Source: CAG-177 sp003514385 (lineage in GTDB: Bacteria > Bacillota > Clostridia > Oscillospirales > Acutalibacteraceae). Taken from it: a stretch of 64,000 nucleotides of DNA. Below the pieces are notes generated by a model that was not told the origin of the DNA, did no database searches, and saw only the letters and a program-made list of their open reading frames with translations. Location of the stretch: contig JBPPLN010000001.1 of assembly GCA_051920445.1 (NCBI GenBank), positions 372,001 through 436,000 on the forward strand, in the 5' to 3' direction. Position 1 is the first letter of the stretch. The number at the start of each line of letters is the position of its first letter. Positions 17,667 to 24,277 of this stretch are shown here, one piece after another. A program made the position numbers and the translations under genes.

Positions 17667-18089
17667 TTATGCTTTTGCCGCCGCAGGCTTTCTCGCGGTC
17701 AAAATAAGATTCAGCGCAGCTATGAGCGTGAAAGCGATTAGCACGGAATAGAAAACGCTGTAATCGCTCATGATATAGCTCAGCCCACAGAACGCGGTAA
17801 GCGGCGGGACGACCACCAACGCCAACGTGTCGGAAATGATGCCTTTCACGGCGAGCAATCCGACTGTTGAAGCGATCGCCGAGAATGCGGCGTAGCACGC
17901 CGAGACAACAGCGAAAGCCCTATTCTTCGCGACAACGGGCAGGACAAAGAGGCACGCGCAGAAGACGAGGGAGAAAACGAAGCCAAAGACGGACGGGGTG
18001 CCGCCCCAAATCATGTTCTGAATGTTCAACGCAGTTGCAAGGACAAACGCGGCTGCGGTCGATACGATGCAAATAATTGTTTTCTTCAT
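17667..18089 (-). CDS. Small integral membrane protein of unknown function
   Basis: 140 residues from ATG 18089; GGAGG lies 8 nt upstream, so the GTG three codons earlier is unlikely. Four or five hydrophobic segments (about 5-22, 32-52, 60-80, 86-105, 112-130) with short loops and a basic C-terminal tail (ARKPAAAKA). No family recognised. It lies 52 nt after a lipoprotein gene on the same strand and has its own terminator, so the two may form a small envelope operon. Confidence 0.65.
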   Translation of the reverse strand: MKKTIICIVSTAAAFVLATALNIQNMIWGGTPSVFGFVFSLVFCACLFVLPVVAKNRAFAVVSACYAAFSAIASTVGLLAVKGIISDTLALVVVPPLTAFCGLSYIMSDYSVFYSVLIAFTLIAALNLILTARKPAAAKA

Positions 18090-18141
18090 TTTGGTCACCT
18101 CCGGGTGCTTTTTCTATACGCGGCACACAAATTTGTCGCTG

Positions 18142-18684
18142 TTACGAAGCTTTTTCTGCGCCCAAAAGCGTAAGAACCTTTTCGGCATCGGCTTCATTTA
18201 TACGGAAAATAACTGCGGGGCTATTAAACTTTTCGCCTTTTAAATACGTCTCGGAAAAGCTGAGATAACAGCCGCTGTCAATGACAAAGCAGGACATAAC
18301 TCTGCGCTCTGTACCCTCATCATTTTTGAGCTGAACATACACGGATTTTTTAAGCTCCTTGCTCGGATACTTATCCTCCTCGGCTGTTGCCGTCATGCCT
18401 TTAAGCGCCGAAACGAGCGCTTCAAGGTCGGATTTTTTCAGATCCTTTGTCACATTGCGAATTTCCTTGCCCTGAAAATGCGCCGCAGCGGAATCGACAG
18501 AAGATATCAGCGACAAATCGGCTATATCGTCGAGCTTATATTCCTTGTTCATATCGTCCGCGTTTACCGTATAGCTCGGGTACGAATCGGACTCGCCGTC
18601 GGGCTTCTTTTCTTCATGCGAGCAGGCTGTGAAAACAATAAGAACAAGCAGAACAGCCGCCAGCAACGGAAATATCTTTTTCAC
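18142..18684 (-). CDS. Predicted lipoprotein of unknown function
   Basis: 180 residues, GTG start at 18684 with GGAGG 8 nt upstream. Signal peptide MKKIFPLLAAVLLVLIVFTAC with a lipobox ending at Cys 21, so it should be lipid-anchored outside the membrane. A Lys/Glu/Asp-rich linker (22-45) precedes a small soluble domain. No recognised family. Upstream lie a strong promoter and a mini-ORF with a palindrome, described separately. Confidence 0.75.
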   Translation of the reverse strand: MKKIFPLLAAVLLVLIVFTACSHEEKKPDGESDSYPSYTVNADDMNKEYKLDDIADLSLISSVDSAAAHFQGKEIRNVTKDLKKSDLEALVSALKGMTATAEEDKYPSKELKKSVYVQLKNDEGTERRVMSCFVIDSGCYLSFSETYLKGEKFNSPAVIFRINEADAEKVLTLLGAEKAS

Positions 18685-18730
18685 GATGTTTTCCTCCGTG
18701 AGCTGTATTTTTCGATTATATTATTGTACG

Positions 18731-18751
18731 CCGACGAAAATTTTTCGTCGG
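18731..18751. repeat. Perfect 21-nt palindrome upstream of the lipoprotein gene
   Basis: CCGACGAAAA and TTTTCGTCGG around a single central T. It sits 3 nt past the stop of the mini-ORF at 18754-18798 and about 47 nt before the lipoprotein start. It could be a terminator/attenuator hairpin or a binding site. Confidence 0.6.
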
Positions 18752-18753
18752 AC

Positions 18754-18798
18754 TCAATTGTCTCCGTTCTTATACCTATGGGCATTCATGTTGTTCAT
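18754..18798 (-). CDS. Possible 14-codon mini-ORF with strong RBS
   Basis: MNNMNAHRYKNGDN. GGAGG (18805-18809 on plus as CCTCC) lies 6 nt before the ATG and a near-consensus promoter lies about 85 nt further upstream. No homologue is known to me. It may be a leader peptide for the downstream lipoprotein, with the palindrome just after its stop as the attenuating hairpin, or a chance match. Confidence 0.35.
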   Translation of the reverse strand: MNNMNAHRYKNGDN

Positions 18799-18881
18799 AA
18801 TTATCCTCCGGATAAATACTTTTTTACTAAAAATCAATACAAATTGGTTAAATCGTCTGAAAAATTCTTTCTTACAATGAC

Positions 18882-18910
18882 ATATTATTACATTCAAACA
18901 AATTTGTCAA
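18882..18910 (-). promoter_or_regulatory. Near-consensus sigma-A promoter toward the mini-ORF and lipoprotein
   Basis: TTGACA (18905-18910) and TAATAT (18882-18887) on the minus strand, 17 bp apart, in an AT-rich 350-bp gap (18685-19039). The remainder of the gap holds only the mini-ORF, the palindrome and the terminator at 18987-19023. Confidence 0.75.
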
Positions 18911-18986
18911 CCTATTTTACAAATAATTTTTTTCATAGGACACAAAACCGACATAAATGTGTATTTACAGAAAATCGTCAAAGCAA

Positions 18987-19023
18987 AACTTCCACAGAAC
19001 ATAAATAACGCTCTGCGGAAGTT
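18987..19023 (-). terminator. Likely terminator after the ABC permease gene
   Basis: AACTTCC-A-CAGA pairs with TCTG-C-GGAAGTT across an 18-base gap with one mismatch, followed on the minus strand by TTTTGCTTT. It is 17 nt past the permease stop. Confidence 0.6.
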
Positions 19024-19039
19024 CGGGTTTGTTTATTTT

Positions 19040-19687
19040 TCAGATATCCTGCTTCTCGAACAGGGCAGCTGAACGCCTATAGGCGGCAAAGGTCAGCGCG
19101 AGCCAAATCACAACGCCGAGCGCGAGGGTGACGAGCTTTGCCGCCAAAAACTGCGGGTCGGGCGTATCAAGCTTGTTTTTAAAGAGCGGCAATGCATGAC
19201 AGAGCACTATTTCAACGCCGATAAAGACGAACACGGCGACACTGCCGAGCGCGAACGGCACGCCGATGCGCTTGACATTTTTATAATAAGCCGGGAAAAA
19301 TATAATATTGAACACGCCGAATATCATAAAGAAGAACGCGAAGAGCGTGATGTTTACATCGAGGTCGGCGGCGTTGACGGGGGTCATAATTTTAGCGCGC
19401 AATAGTGCTATCGGCACGCAGACCGCTATCTCGAGCAATTCGAGCAGGCTCACGGAGATTATGCGGGCGAGCACTGTTTTATGCTTTTCGACGGGCAGCA
19501 TCATGGTGAAAAACACATCGTTATTCTCTCTGCCGAACTGGCACATGAAGAACACGCCGAGGCAGGTATAGAACATAATAACGAGATATGGATAGTTCGG
19601 GATAAAGAGCATGAATGCGAGGGGAATAAACAGGATATTCGTCGGATGAAGGACGAGCTTCAGTTCTTTGTTGAGCAGTTCTTTCAT
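19040..19687 (-). CDS. ABC-2 type transporter permease
   Basis: 215 residues with six membrane segments, starting MKELLNKELKLVLHPTNILF, typical of the ABC2_membrane_5-like family paired with AbrB-type regulators in Clostridia. It forms the membrane channel of a two-gene exporter with the ATPase immediately upstream; start and stop overlap by 4 bp (ATGA). Substrate unknown; such systems are often linked to antimicrobial peptide or lipid stress. Confidence 0.85.
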   Translation of the reverse strand: MKELLNKELKLVLHPTNILFIPLAFMLFIPNYPYLVIMFYTCLGVFFMCQFGRENNDVFFTMMLPVEKHKTVLARIISVSLLELLEIAVCVPIALLRAKIMTPVNAADLDVNITLFAFFFMIFGVFNIIFFPAYYKNVKRIGVPFALGSVAVFVFIGVEIVLCHALPLFKNKLDTPDPQFLAAKLVTLALGVVIWLALTFAAYRRSAALFEKQDI

Positions 19688-20523
19688 TTCGTCTCCCCCT
19701 CCCTCTCGATATGCACCATTATATCCTCAAGCCCGGCGGGTGCGGATTCGACGCCTGCGGGCAGTTCGGAATTTCTGACAAGCGCGCTCATGCCGTCTTT
19801 TTCGCGGCGCGCGCCGATGAGTTCAATATTCTTAGGCGCGTTATCGGCAGAAAACTGAACTACACTGTATTTTTGGAGCAGAGTGCAAAGAGGTTCATTC
19901 TCCGCGATGCGACCCTGCTTGAGATAGATTATGTTATCGGCGCAGCGGTCAAGATCGCTCGTGATATGAGTCGAGCAGAAAACGGTCTTGCCCTCGTCCT
20001 GCGAAAGGCTGATGAAGATATCAAGAATCTCATCGCGCGAGACGGGGTCGAGCCCGCTCGTCGGCTCGTCGAGGATAAGCAGATCCGCCGAATGAGAGAG
20101 CGCGAGGGCGAGCGAAAATTTGACTTTCATGCCGGCAGAAAGCTCGGATATGCGTTTGCTTTCATCAAGAGAGAAAAGCTGCATATATTTTCTGTAGAGC
20201 GAGTCGTCCCACTCGGGATAAAAGCGCGAAGTGACTGCCGCGACGGTGCCGAGGCGCTTTTGCGGATAGTAATTCACGCCGCCGAGCACGACGCCCAATC
20301 TGCTCTTGATTTTCATCTCGTTTTCGGTAAAAGGCATTGAAAAGAAACGAATATCGCCCGCATCGGGATGGACGAAGCCGAGCAGGGATTTTATAGTCGT
20401 CGTCTTTCCCGCGCCGTTTCTGCCGATGAATCCGGTTATCTTCCCCTCCTCGAGCGCGAAGCTGACATCGAGGGAGAATCCGGCATAATTTTTCTTCAAT
20501 CCGGCAACTTCGAGAGCGTTCAT
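19684..20523 (-). CDS. ABC transporter ATP-binding protein
   Basis: 279 residues. Walker A GRNGAGKTT at 34-42, signature ELSAGMK at 127-133 (SAGM in place of the usual SGGQ-like run), Walker B LLILDEPT at 148-155, and H-loop STH near 188. A C-terminal domain of about 70 residues follows, as in BcrA/YtrB-like exporters. It energises the permease downstream and overlaps it by 4 bp. Its own start overlaps the AbrB regulator by 4 bp, so all three are co-translated. Confidence 0.9.
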   Translation of the reverse strand: MNALEVAGLKKNYAGFSLDVSFALEEGKITGFIGRNGAGKTTTIKSLLGFVHPDAGDIRFFSMPFTENEMKIKSRLGVVLGGVNYYPQKRLGTVAAVTSRFYPEWDDSLYRKYMQLFSLDESKRISELSAGMKVKFSLALALSHSADLLILDEPTSGLDPVSRDEILDIFISLSQDEGKTVFCSTHITSDLDRCADNIIYLKQGRIAENEPLCTLLQKYSVVQFSADNAPKNIELIGARREKDGMSALVRNSELPAGVESAPAGLEDIMVHIEREGETK

Positions 20524-20750
20524 TCCTCTGCCTCCTCGGGCGCGCGGCGCTGAGCCTCAAACAGAGCGTCGGCAAAATTCATATAGACATCGTTTTGGAC
20601 TATCGCGATGCCCTGATTTTTGTCGGCGAGCATCAGAAGCGTGTCCCCGGGGTTTATATCGAATATATCGCGCACGCCCTTTGGGATTACTATCTGACCC
20701 TTTTCGCCGACCTTCACGGTAGCGATAAATTTGCCCTCCGGCATCTTCAT
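20520..20750 (-). CDS. AbrB/SpoVT-type DNA-binding regulator
   Basis: 76 residues from ATG 20750; an in-frame GTG at 20759 is too close to the SD (AAAGG) and the ATG slightly far, so the exact start is open. One swapped-hairpin AbrB domain: KVGEKGQIVIPKGVRDIFDINPGDTLLML at about residues 14-42, then a short C-terminal tail. Such proteins dimerise and bind AT-rich direct or inverted repeats. As first gene of the ABC operon it probably controls its own promoter, where matching repeats are visible (20779-20821). Confidence 0.88.
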   Translation of the reverse strand: MKMPEGKFIATVKVGEKGQIVIPKGVRDIFDINPGDTLLMLADKNQGIAIVQNDVYMNFADALFEAQRRAPEEAEE

Positions 20751-20778
20751 ATCGGTCACTCACCTTTCTGAAATTCAA

Positions 20779-20821
20779 GTGATATTTGTTATACTTTTCC
20801 TACCAGTTATACTTATATCAC
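20779..20821. promoter_or_regulatory. Repeat array likely to be the AbrB-family operator
   Basis: On the plus strand GTGATAT (20779-20785) and ATATCAC (20815-20821) form an outer inverted repeat. Between them the 9-mer GTTATACTT occurs twice (20788-20796, 20806-20814), 18 bp apart. The right half overlaps the -10 box of the minus-strand promoter, so binding there would block transcription of the regulator-ABC operon. Confidence 0.6.
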
Positions 20822-20840
20822 TTTTTCACCGCTTTGTAAA
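20812..20840 (-). promoter_or_regulatory. Sigma-A promoter of the AbrB-ABC operon
   Basis: TTTACA (20835-20840) and TATAAG (20812-20817) on the minus strand, 17 bp apart, about 60 nt upstream of the regulator start and overlapping the repeat array. Confidence 0.72.
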
Positions 20841-20964
20841 GAGTTTCTCACCCAAAACCGTGTAAATATTTTTTGATTTTTGTACTTCGGTGCAATAATA
20901 TTTTTGTTTTAACGGTACCATAGGACAAAATTTAAATAAATTTTAGGAAATGCACTCTCAGATA

Positions 20965-20993
20965 TTGATTTATTGTTTTTATTGTGATAATCT
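20965..20993 (+). promoter_or_regulatory. Sigma-A promoter of glutamate dehydrogenase
   Basis: TTGATT (20965-20970) and TAATCT (20988-20993) with 17 bp between, 59 nt before the GTG/ATG region of the gene at 21053. The rest of the 300-bp divergent gap is AT-rich without other clear signals. Confidence 0.65.
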
Positions 20994-21052
20994 TACGATA
21001 GAGCAATAATTTATGCACAAGATACAAAAACAATACGAAAGGGTGGAAATTT

Positions 21053-22312
21053 ATGAGTAAAAAAGCAAATCCTTATGAAAACTTTCTGAACGTGCTCGAC
21101 AGCGCCGCTGCGCTTGACGGCATCGATCAGAACGACTATGCGGCGTTCCGTTATCCGGAGCAGGAGCTGAAGGTCAACTTCCCCGTGCGCATGGACAACG
21201 GCGAGCTGAAAATGTTCACAGGCTACCGCATCCAGCACTCGAGCACCCGCGGTCCGTGCAAGGGCGGCATAAGATTTCATCCTAATGTAGATATGGACGA
21301 AGTCCGCGCGCTCGCCGCATGGATGACCTTCAAATGCGCAGTTGCCAACATCCCCTACGGCGGCGCAAAGGGCGGCATAACCTGCGACCCGTCGCAGATG
21401 TCCAAGGGCGAGCTTGAGAGAATGACCAGACGCTACGCAGCAATGATAGCGCCTATCATCGGCCCCCACAAGGACATTCCCGCTCCCGACGTCAACACCA
21501 ACGCCGAAGTCATGGGCTGGGTCATGGATACATATTCGATGAAATACGGCTATCCTATTCCCGGCGTCGTCACCGGCAAGGCGTTTGAAATCGGCGGTTC
21601 GCTCGGCAGACCCGAGGCGACCGGACGCGGCGTCATGCTCTGCTGCCGCGCACTGACCGAGAAGCTCGGACTTGACATAAAAGACTGCACATTCGCCGTT
21701 CAGGGCTTCGGCAACGTCGGCTCGACCGCCGCTTACCTCATAGCCGACCTCGGCGCAAAGATAGTCGCAGTCAGCGACCACACCGCAGCGTTCTACTGCG
21801 CAGACGGTCTCGATGTTCACGATATGCTCGACTATGCAGCCGGCAACGGCCGCGTGCTCCAGGGCTACAAGGCTGACGGCGTGACCGAAATAGCGAAAGA
21901 GGATCTTCTCTACACCGACGCAGATTTCCTTATTCCCGCAGCGCTCGAAGGTCAGATCACTGCCGACAACGCCGACAGAGTAAAGGCGAAGTACATCGTC
22001 GAGGGCGCAAACGGTCCGACAAGCTACGAGGCGGATCAGATACTCAACGCCAAGGGCAAGATAGTTGTTCCCGACATCCTCGCAAATGCGGGCGGCGTTA
22101 TCGTCTCCTACTTCGAGTGGGTGCAGAACCTGCAGTCCCTCTCCTGGTCGCTTGAAGAGGTCAACAACAAGCTTGCAGATATCCTCCTCAAGGCATTCGA
22201 CGAGGTCTACGGGCTGACCGAGGAGCGCGGATATCCGATGAGAACCTCCGCTTACATCATAGCTCTTCGCAGACTTGTCAAGACCAAGAAGATCAGAGGC
22301 ATTTTCCCGTAA
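21053..22312 (+). CDS. gdhA: Glutamate dehydrogenase (Glu/Leu/Phe/Val dehydrogenase family)
   Basis: 419 residues, SD AGGGTGG 7 nt upstream. Substrate-binding KGGIRFHP at 70-77, catalytic Lys 106 in PYGGAKGGI, and the Rossmann GFGNVG near 217. It interconverts 2-oxoglutarate plus ammonium with glutamate using NAD(P)H. The hexameric 420-residue form is that of clostridial and Bacillus GDH. Monocistronic, with its own promoter and terminator. It would use the 2-oxoglutarate made by isocitrate dehydrogenase at 50.0 kb. Leucine dehydrogenase-type activity is less likely at this length. Confidence 0.93.
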   Translation: MSKKANPYENFLNVLDSAAALDGIDQNDYAAFRYPEQELKVNFPVRMDNGELKMFTGYRIQHSSTRGPCKGGIRFHPNVDMDEVRALAAWMTFKCAVANIPYGGAKGGITCDPSQMSKGELERMTRRYAAMIAPIIGPHKDIPAPDVNTNAEVMGWVMDTYSMKYGYPIPGVVTGKAFEIGGSLGRPEATGRGVMLCCRALTEKLGLDIKDCTFAVQGFGNVGSTAAYLIADLGAKIVAVSDHTAAFYCADGLDVHDMLDYAAGNGRVLQGYKADGVTEIAKEDLLYTDADFLIPAALEGQITADNADRVKAKYIVEGANGPTSYEADQILNAKGKIVVPDILANAGGVIVSYFEWVQNLQSLSWSLEEVNNKLADILLKAFDEVYGLTEERGYPMRTSAYIIALRRLVKTKKIRGIFP

Positions 22313-22331
22313 GCTATACAATAATAAATAC

Positions 22332-22364
22332 GAGCCGTGTCGAAAGATGCGGCTCTTTTCATTT
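22332..22364 (+). terminator. Intrinsic terminator after gdhA
   Basis: GAGCCG (22332-22337) pairs with CGGCTC (22350-22355), followed by TTTTCATTTT. Confidence 0.75.
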
Positions 22365-22387
22365 TGACAACAGTTTAAATAAAAATG

Positions 22388-22416
22388 TTGTAATCCGGAA
22401 GATTTTAGTGTATAAT
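22388..22416 (+). promoter_or_regulatory. Sigma-A promoter of the YdjC-type deacetylase gene
   Basis: TTGTAA (22388-22393) and perfect TATAAT (22411-22416), spacer 17 bp. The leader of about 75 nt contains GGGGG (22443-22447) and CCCCC (near 22468), which could pair. Confidence 0.8.
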
Positions 22417-22498
22417 TTTCATGACAAAGAAAAAGCAGAATCGGGGGCTCTGGTCAAACGGTCACTCCCCCTCATATAAAACAGAAGGAGTTTATTCA

Positions 22499-23389
22499 AT
22501 GGATAAGTATCTCATTATCAACGCAGACGATTTCGGAATGTGCAGAGCGGCGAACCTCGCCGTTATGGATCTGCTCAAGTCCGGCTCGATCACCTCTTCG
22601 ACCATCATGGCTCCCTGCCCGTGGGCATATGAAGCATGTCAGTTTGCAAAGAAGAATCCGCAGTTCGCCATCGGCGTGCATCTGACCTTCACGAGCGAGT
22701 GGGCTACATACCGCTGGTCGCCCGTCGGCACGAGCAACACTGACAGCCTGCGCGATGAGCTCGGCTTCATGCATCCCGAAAGCATCGACGTTGAGAAGAA
22801 CGCCGATATAAAAGAAGTTGCTGCTGAGATCCACGCTCAGATAAACCGCCTCAAGGCTCTTGGTCTCACTCCCTCTCACCTTGACAACCACATGGGCTCG
22901 CTCTACGGCATCGAGACAGGCCGTTTTGAGCTGCTTCAGCTCGTGCTCAGCATCGCCGGCGAATACGGTCTTCCGTTCCGCTTCCCCGGCACTTTCACCG
23001 ACGCTCAGATGAGCAACACCATGCTCGACATAAAAATCGACAAGGAGCAGATCATGGGTCTCGTCGGTCAGCTCAACGCCTATGCGCACAGCGTCGGCGT
23101 AGCAAATCCCGACTTCCTGCTTCCCGGCGAGTGGACCGGCCCGCAGAACGACAGCTACGACAACTACCGCGATTATATCTATGAGCTCTACAAGACCTTC
23201 CCCGAGGGCGTGACCGAGACTTACATCCATCCCGCGCTCGAGTGCGACGAGCTCAAGGGCATCACCGGCGCATGGCACCGCAGAGTCTGGGAATACAAGC
23301 TCTTCTCTGACCCCAAGACGAAGCAGCACATCGACAGCCTTGGCATCAAGCTCATCAACTACCGCGATCTCGCCGAGATGAAGAAATAA
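22499..23389 (+). CDS. chbG: ChbG/YdjC family carbohydrate deacetylase
   Basis: 296 residues from ATG 22499 with AGAAGGAG 8 nt upstream; an upstream in-frame ATG at 22421 lies inside the leader and is unlikely. NADDFG at 8-13 gives the metal-binding aspartates, GVHLTF the His near 61, and SHLDNHMGS further histidines. YdjC proteins deacetylate N-acetylglucosamine-containing oligosaccharides such as diacetylchitobiose. No chitobiose PTS genes are adjacent, so the physiological substrate is open. It stands alone with own promoter and terminator. Confidence 0.88.
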   Translation: MDKYLIINADDFGMCRAANLAVMDLLKSGSITSSTIMAPCPWAYEACQFAKKNPQFAIGVHLTFTSEWATYRWSPVGTSNTDSLRDELGFMHPESIDVEKNADIKEVAAEIHAQINRLKALGLTPSHLDNHMGSLYGIETGRFELLQLVLSIAGEYGLPFRFPGTFTDAQMSNTMLDIKIDKEQIMGLVGQLNAYAHSVGVANPDFLLPGEWTGPQNDSYDNYRDYIYELYKTFPEGVTETYIHPALECDELKGITGAWHRRVWEYKLFSDPKTKQHIDSLGIKLINYRDLAEMKK

Positions 23390-23397
23390 AAAAATTC

Positions 23398-23430
23398 AGA
23401 GCAGTTCCTTTCGGAGCTGCTCTTTGCTTA
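23398..23430 (+). terminator. Intrinsic terminator after chbG
   Basis: Eleven-pair stem AGAGCAGTTCC / GGAGCTGCTCT (23398-23408 with 23413-23423), loop TTTC, then TTTGCTTAT. A near copy occurs at 23664-23693. Confidence 0.85.
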
Positions 23431-23434
23431 TCGA

Positions 23435-23640
23435 TAAATCTGGTTTTTGGGGGCTTCGCAGGATTCAGAATCTATGCCTCTCTTGTGCAAACGAGGCAGC
23501 GCGAAGCGCCGGAGGGATTGTTTTGAACAAGCTGCATTTTTTAAAATTGCCGGATATTTTGAACTTTCACGCGGCAACCCCTCAGTCACGGCTTTGCCGT
23601 GACAGCTCCCCTTACACAGTGGAGCCTTGAGACCGCGCAA
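23435..23640. repeat. Composite palindromic repeat element
   Basis: Non-coding. It holds GCCTC...GAGGC and GCGC-GAA-GCGC palindromes (23475-23510) and then the AACCCCTCAGTC...GGAGCC unit at 23576-23626 with GTCACGGC-TTT-GCCGTGAC inside. It is flanked on both sides by copies of the AGAGCAG terminator (23398 and 23664), as if an insertion had duplicated or captured it. A related unit lies inverted at 41064-41110. Confidence 0.65.
23576..23626 (+). repeat. Palindromic repeat family A, copy 1
   Basis: AACCCCTCAGTC, a stem-loop (GTCACGGC / GCCGTGAC), then AGCTCCCC and GGAGCC. The ends match the inverted copy at 41064-41110 while the central stem differs in sequence but keeps pairing. No coding capacity. 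Confidence 0.7.
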
Positions 23641-23663
23641 TGACGGACTTTTTCAACAGACTC

Positions 23664-23693
23664 AGAGCAGTTCCTTTTGAAACTGCTCTTTTT
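23664..23693 (+). terminator. Second copy of the AGAGCAG terminator hairpin
   Basis: AGAGCAGTT / AACTGCTCT with loop CCTTTTGA, then TTTTT. Close in sequence to the chbG terminator 266 bp upstream. Confidence 0.65.
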
Positions 23694-23704
23694 ATATGCA
23701 CACG

Positions 23705-23735
23705 AAAAAAAACAGCACCGCCGACACGGTGCTGT
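23705..23735 (-). terminator. Strong intrinsic terminator of a minus-strand transcript lacking a recognised gene
   Basis: ACAGCACCG (23712-23720) pairs with CGGTGCTGT (23727-23735); on the minus strand the stem is followed by eight T. It closes the transcript that starts near 24155. Confidence 0.85.
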
Positions 23736-23828
23736 AATTATACTATTCACTTTTCTGCATTCAGACGATCGGGTTTTCTTTCTGACATTTATATTATTTC
23801 CGATCTATATAAAACGGTAAGCGTAAAT

Positions 23829-23942
23829 TTATCTGATTTTCTGCTGCGCCGGACTACCGTTGATGCGGCGCAATTCGGACATCTTACGGTTGTTATCGTT
23901 TTCGTCTGAAATGCTGCGGCCGTTGCCGCTCGATACACCCAT
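23829..23942 (-). CDS. Possible 37-codon small ORF inside the unexplained transcript
   Basis: Starts MGVSSGNGRSISDENDNNRK and ends QQKIR. AAAAGG lies only 2 nt before the ATG, a poor spacing. It is in the same frame as the 17-codon ORF upstream, separated by TGA and TAA codons. Hydrophilic, no recognised family. May be the remains of a longer gene. Confidence 0.25.
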   Translation of the reverse strand: MGVSSGNGRSISDENDNNRKMSELRRINGSPAQQKIR

Positions 23943-23973
23943 CACCTTTTAGCGTTCAAGTCCGCCTGACGAA

Positions 23974-24020
23974 AAGCTCCGAGTGCAGAAAAAGTTCTGA
24001 TATTCTGCTCTGCCGAGCTT
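23974..24020 (-). terminator. Terminator-like hairpin directly after the 17-codon ORF
   Basis: AAGCTC (24015-24020) pairs with GAGCTT (23974-23979), with an inner GAG-CAGAA / TTCTG-CA-CTC stem; the minus strand continues TTTTC. Placed immediately after a short ORF it looks like an attenuator. Confidence 0.5.
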
Positions 24021-24074
24021 TCAGATAAGCTGTGACGGGCGGTCGGAGTACTGATTTTCGCTTTCGCTGTACAT
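24021..24074 (-). CDS. Possible 17-codon leader peptide
   Basis: MYSESENQYSDRPSQLI from ATG 24074. GGAGG (CCTCC at 24083-24087 on plus) lies exactly 8 nt upstream, an ideal RBS. The last base of the ATG begins a strand that can pair with 24114-24121, so initiation could be gated by RNA structure. A terminator-like hairpin starts right after its TGA. No homologue recognised. Confidence 0.35.
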   Translation of the reverse strand: MYSESENQYSDRPSQLI

Positions 24075-24161
24075 CGGACTCGCCTCCAATCATTTTTTGA
24101 GTGTACCCCTCAGGTACAGCGCCGACCCGGCGCCGGGAGCCTTCTCCCTCTTTGCATCTTC

Positions 24162-24190
24162 ATTATAGCTCATGTTTTGGATAAAGTCAA
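24162..24190 (-). promoter_or_regulatory. Near-consensus sigma-A promoter of the unexplained transcript
   Basis: TTGACT (24185-24190) and TATAAT (24162-24167) on the minus strand, exactly 17 bp apart: eleven of twelve positions match consensus. Confidence 0.85.
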
Positions 24191-24277
24191 CATATTTTTT
24201 CAACATTTCTAATATTTTATATTAAGTTAGCTTTACAGACGCAAGATGTGAGCCCCGCGTCACAACGCCCATCATCA

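Larger units (their letters stand above)
23705..24155 (-). ncRNA. Unrecognised structured RNA or multi-ORF leader, about 450 nt
   Basis: A transcript is implied by a near-consensus promoter (24162-24190) and a strong terminator (23705-23735), yet no ordinary protein gene lies between. Structure seen on the minus strand: GGGAG-AAGG-CTCCC (24135-24148), an outer GGTCGG/CCGACC pair (24122-24127 with 24041-24046) enclosing CGCTGTAC/GTACAGCG (24114-24121 with 24065-24072), a competing TGTACC/GGTACA hairpin (24102-24118), and a terminator-like hairpin at 23974-24020. Two mini-ORFs (17 and 37 codons) lie in it. It does not match RNase P, tmRNA, SRP RNA or the common riboswitches as I know them. It could be a new ncRNA, an attenuated leader of a lost gene, or a degenerate small gene. 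Confidence 0.5.

Noticed and set aside
21011..22321. 436-codon minus-strand ORF
   Set aside because: Antisense shadow of gdhA, rich in Cys/Val/Gly strings typical of reversed GC-biased codons.
23951..24074. In-frame TGA followed by a hairpin, resembling a selenocysteine codon with SECIS
   Set aside because: The frame after TGA closes with TAA after only 23 codons, there is no recognised selenoprotein family, and the hairpin ends in a T-run better read as a terminator.
23705..24155. tmRNA or RNase P RNA
   Set aside because: No tRNA-like ends or CCA, no alanine tag reading frame, and no GAGGAAAGTCC or other RNase P core motifs.
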